DNA of 64,000 nt, from assembly GCA_009780325.1 (NCBI GenBank), contig WRAF01000005.1, forward strand, positions 1 through 64,000. The letters are read 5' to 3'. The translations under genes and the position numbers were made by a program. The notes beneath the pieces were generated by a model, which was given only the letters and a program-made list of their open reading frames with translations, did no database searches and was not told the origin of the DNA. Below are positions 61,402 to 64,000 of the stretch, piece after piece. Positions within the stretch are counted from its first letter, which is position 1. The number at the start of each line of letters is the position of its first letter. The DNA is from Bacillota bacterium (lineage in GTDB: Bacteria; Bacillota; Clostridia; Christensenellales; Pumilibacteraceae).

Positions 61402-62838
61402 TCACTTTTGCCATACAAGATTTTTTATATCCTCTACATATGCCTTTGTTTTTCCTCCGCCGCCGCTTTTTAGCTTTTGCATAATCTTATCCCTTGAATA
61501 CAGCACAGTAGCATGGTCTCTGCCGCCAAAAATATTGCCGATGGCAGCAAGCGGTAAATCCAGCATCTCTGTCATACAATATATACAAAGCTGCCTAGGC
61601 TCTACTACATCTCTTGTTTTTTTCTTGCCTAATAAATCATCTTTTTTAATGTTAAATAATTTGCACACAGCCTCTATTATATCATCAGGACCAATCTCAT
61701 CATCTCCTCTGTCGCTATAATCTTTTATCGCCTCTTTAACCAAATCAATGCTTGCTGATGTTTCTTCTAGCTGAGCTAGCATAAGCACTTTATTTAACAA
61801 CCCCTCCATCTCACGCACATTGCTTTTGACAGCCTCTGCCATTGCTCCTAAAACATCCATACTCACATTAGCTTTTAATCCTTGCGCTTTTTTCTTTAAA
61901 ATAGCAATCCTTGTCTCTAAATCAGGCGGCAATACATCTGCCTTAAAACCCCACTCAAACCTAGATTTTAACCTGTCATCAATATCTTTAATCTCTTTAG
62001 GCTCTCTATCCGAAGTAAAAACCATCTGTTTGCCTGCATCATGCAATGCATTAAATGTATGAAAAATTTCTTCTGTAGTAGCCACCTTTCCTGAAATAAA
62101 CTGAATATCATCCACCATCAATACATCTACTGACCTATATTTTTCTCTTAAAGCAGATCCGTCTTTACTCATACCTATATATGCAATTACATCAGAAACA
62201 AATTTCTCACTTGATACAAACAATACTTTTAAATGCGGTTTATTTATCCTGATTTCATTGCCGATAGCATGCATTAAATGCGTTTTGCCTAACCCCGCCC
62301 CGCCATAAATAAACAATGGATTATACCTAGTCCCTGGCTCACTTGCCACCGAATTTGCAGCAGCATATGCAAGTTTATTAGATTTTCCCACTACAAAACT
62401 TTCAAAATTATATTGCGGTTTTATAGTCATAAAATCACCAGATTTTAAACCGCTATCGCCCATTTCTTGTTTTTTAGATTGCTCTTTGACTTTTTCTTCT
62501 AATGTAAGCTGCAATAGTCTATCTTCATCCTGCCCTGCATTCTCTTTATCTTTTAATAAAATCTTCTCTAAAACAGTATCTTTAATTGACTCATTAGAAA
62601 CTATTTGCACTTCTGTTATAATCTCACTTACCATGGTTATCGCTCTATTAATAAGTTCTAAATACCTAGAAGAAACAAAATCACGACCCGATTCACTAAC
62701 CGCCATTACAATCAATTTTTCCTCAATTATTTTAATTGGCTCTAAAGTTTTAATCCACACATCATAACTTAAAATAGATACCTCTTTTTCTAAAAGAGGC
62801 AGCACCTTTTGCCATATTTCATTTGCCGTTCTGTCCAT
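61402..62838 (-). CDS. dnaA: chromosomal replication initiator DnaA
   Basis: Binds DnaA boxes and melts the origin. The 478 residues show the N-terminal WQKVLPLLEKEVSILSYDVW domain, a variable linker (about 90-135), Walker A GGAGLGKTH at 179-187, Walker B VDVLMVDDIQFISGK, and the DNA-binding GGRDHATVLYSRDKI near 445. The upstream DUF2130 gene is only 16 bases away and dnaN is not downstream, which is unlike the usual dnaA-dnaN layout. SD AGGAGT precedes the ATG. Confidence 0.97.
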   Translation of the reverse strand: MDRTANEIWQKVLPLLEKEVSILSYDVWIKTLEPIKIIEEKLIVMAVSESGRDFVSSRYLELINRAITMVSEIITEVQIVSNESIKDTVLEKILLKDKENAGQDEDRLLQLTLEEKVKEQSKKQEMGDSGLKSGDFMTIKPQYNFESFVVGKSNKLAYAAANSVASEPGTRYNPLFIYGGAGLGKTHLMHAIGNEIRINKPHLKVLFVSSEKFVSDVIAYIGMSKDGSALREKYRSVDVLMVDDIQFISGKVATTEEIFHTFNALHDAGKQMVFTSDREPKEIKDIDDRLKSRFEWGFKADVLPPDLETRIAILKKKAQGLKANVSMDVLGAMAEAVKSNVREMEGLLNKVLMLAQLEETSASIDLVKEAIKDYSDRGDDEIGPDDIIEAVCKLFNIKKDDLLGKKKTRDVVEPRQLCIYCMTEMLDLPLAAIGNIFGGRDHATVLYSRDKIMQKLKSGGGGKTKAYVEDIKNLVWQK

Positions 62839-62854
62839 TATTTACTCCTCTTTG

Positions 62855-64000
62855 TTATTTTAACTTATTATCCTCAAACATAGCCCTCATAGTAGGATTA
62901 TTTTTAGTCAATTTCTTTATCGTCACATCCTCTACCTTTTTATTTGCAATACTAAGTTGTCTTGTCGTCCCGTTTAATAACTCAATTATGCCTTGAATAT
63001 CATCACGCTGCTTTTCTAATTTTTTAATAGCCTCATTAAACTTTCCTCCTGCTATCCGCACATTGTTTCCAAAGTCTTCTCTAAAATCAATCAAAGCATT
63101 CTCAAAATTAGTTATGTCAATATTCTGCTCTTTTACCCTAACCAGTTCTGCCCTAGACTCAACTAAATTAAGCGCTTGATTTCTTAAAATGCTTATAATC
63201 GCAATAAAGCTATTAGGACGAACCACAAACATTTTATCAAATCTATATGACACATCCGCTATCCCGCTATTATAAAAATCATTGTCTAGTTCTAACAGCG
63301 ACACCAGCACAGCATATTCACATCCCTTTTTTATTCTATCTTTATCTAACTTAGCAAAATGACTCTCATTAGTCCTTTTTTGCTCAGTTGCATCATTTTC
63401 AGTTTTCATTTCAAACATTATAGACAATAATTCGTTTCCGTTTTCATCTTTTTCCCTAAAAATAAAATCACCCTTTGTCCCCTCTTTTGCCTCATTATCC
63501 TTTTCAAAATATGCATTTTTAAATGCAGTGACTCTAAACATATTAAACATGTTTTGGCAATGCTGCTCTAAACTCTCGCCCATTAATTTAGTAGACTGCT
63601 TTGCTTTTAAATCTCTATAATACTCTGTTTTTTCTCTTTCTTGCCTTAATTGTAGTTCATAAGACTCTTTTAATGTCTTTTCATTTAATAATTTTTCAGT
63701 ATCCTTTAATTCAAGCGCACTTTTTAAATTATCCCTCTCTTTTTCAATTTCTGCCACAGTGTTTTTAATATGTAATTGCATTTTAGAATTTAATTCATTT
63801 ATGGCAGAATTTTTTCTTTCAACCTCTAATTTTAAAGCACTATCTTTTGTTGCCAGCTCATTTTTCAAATGAGAAACCTGCTCTAAAAACTCATTTTTTA
63901 CAGCCATTTTAGCAACATCAACAGCCAAGTCTAATTCCTTTGCTGCTTGTGCTTGCCTCTCATTTAATTCTTTATTAAATTCATCATCCCTAACTTGCTT
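62855..64000 (-). CDS. DUF2130 coiled-coil protein (partial at window edge)
   Basis: The frame is open to the window's end, so the start is outside; within it 381 codons are visible. The first part here is a long, charged coiled coil (Glu/Lys/Gln rich), and the second half is the DUF2130 nuclease-like domain (LGESLEQHCQNMFN-type start and GDFIFREKDENGNELLSIMF, EMKTENDATEQK, restriction-enzyme-like E-x-K). It ends 16 bases before dnaA and is probably cotranscribed with it. Function is unknown. Confidence 0.82.
   Translation of the reverse strand, partial: KQVRDDEFNKELNERQAQAAKELDLAVDVAKMAVKNEFLEQVSHLKNELATKDSALKLEVERKNSAINELNSKMQLHIKNTVAEIEKERDNLKSALELKDTEKLLNEKTLKESYELQLRQEREKTEYYRDLKAKQSTKLMGESLEQHCQNMFNMFRVTAFKNAYFEKDNEAKEGTKGDFIFREKDENGNELLSIMFEMKTENDATEQKRTNESHFAKLDKDRIKKGCEYAVLVSLLELDNDFYNSGIADVSYRFDKMFVVRPNSFIAIISILRNQALNLVESRAELVRVKEQNIDITNFENALIDFREDFGNNVRIAGGKFNEAIKKLEKQRDDIQGIIELLNGTTRQLSIANKKVEDVTIKKLTKNNPTMRAMFEDNKLK

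Noticed and set aside
1-64000. CRISPR array
   Set aside because: Repeats seen are inverted or scattered; no regular repeat-spacer series and no cas genes.

Overview
The window is AT-rich DNA of an anaerobic, low-GC Firmicute (Clostridia-like), probably from an uncultured, amino-acid-fermenting host-associated lineage. Supporting this are Stickland-type glycine reductase with its selenocysteine machinery, pyruvate formate-lyase, a large Alu-bearing SRP RNA, many Gram-positive lipoproteins, canonical sigma-A promoters with strong Shine-Dalgarno sites, and no respiratory genes. Most genes are on the minus strand, and many intergenic gaps carry dispersed, hairpin-forming repeats.

Layout. 0-11 kb (minus): recD2, a hypothetical, metK, a GalT-type protein without the usual catalytic histidines, an rRNA methyltransferase/RluA pair, ileS and the SRP RNA. 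11-17 kb: a tandem-HTH regulator with a divergent partner, a PII-like gene with a probable leaderless mRNA, and pflA/pflB. 17-19 kb: a cysteine-rich mini-lipoprotein, rpsI-rplM and tRNA-Leu. 19-32 kb is the glycine reductase and selenium region: selB, selA, a fused grdC-grdD, then grdA (Sec codon 42), trxA, trxB, grdB (Sec codon 353), grdE and grdX. Acetyl-phosphate made here from glycine needs both UGA codons read through, so the adjacent selA/selB fit functionally; selC and selD are not in the window.

32-40 kb: a broken InlB-type lipoprotein, a moxR-DUF58 pair, and two tandem Rhs C-terminal (orphan toxin tip) modules, each followed by a candidate immunity gene and sharing a near-identical 114-bp core segment. 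40-45 kb: a four-gene flavin/iron-sulfur amine or amino-acid dehydrogenase operon behind a strong promoter, a possible electron donor system for glycine reductase. 45-49 kb: a serine protease lipoprotein, an IlvD/Edd paralogue lacking the Fe-S cysteines, a small lipoprotein and mazG. 49-53 kb: pth, ftsH and a membrane-anchored partner.

53-64 kb: small XRE regulators with visible inverted-repeat operators, a PRC-barrel protein, an orphan ParA, another tandem-HTH regulator, a DUF1015 protein, a large lipoprotein, and dnaA downstream of a DUF2130 gene that runs off the window. At least four dispersed repeat families are visible: a roughly 115-bp inverted-repeat element, a fragment of which appears to sit inside ileS; a hairpin terminator-like element; an element beginning AATAAAGGGT; and a 218-bp element with terminal inverted repeats.
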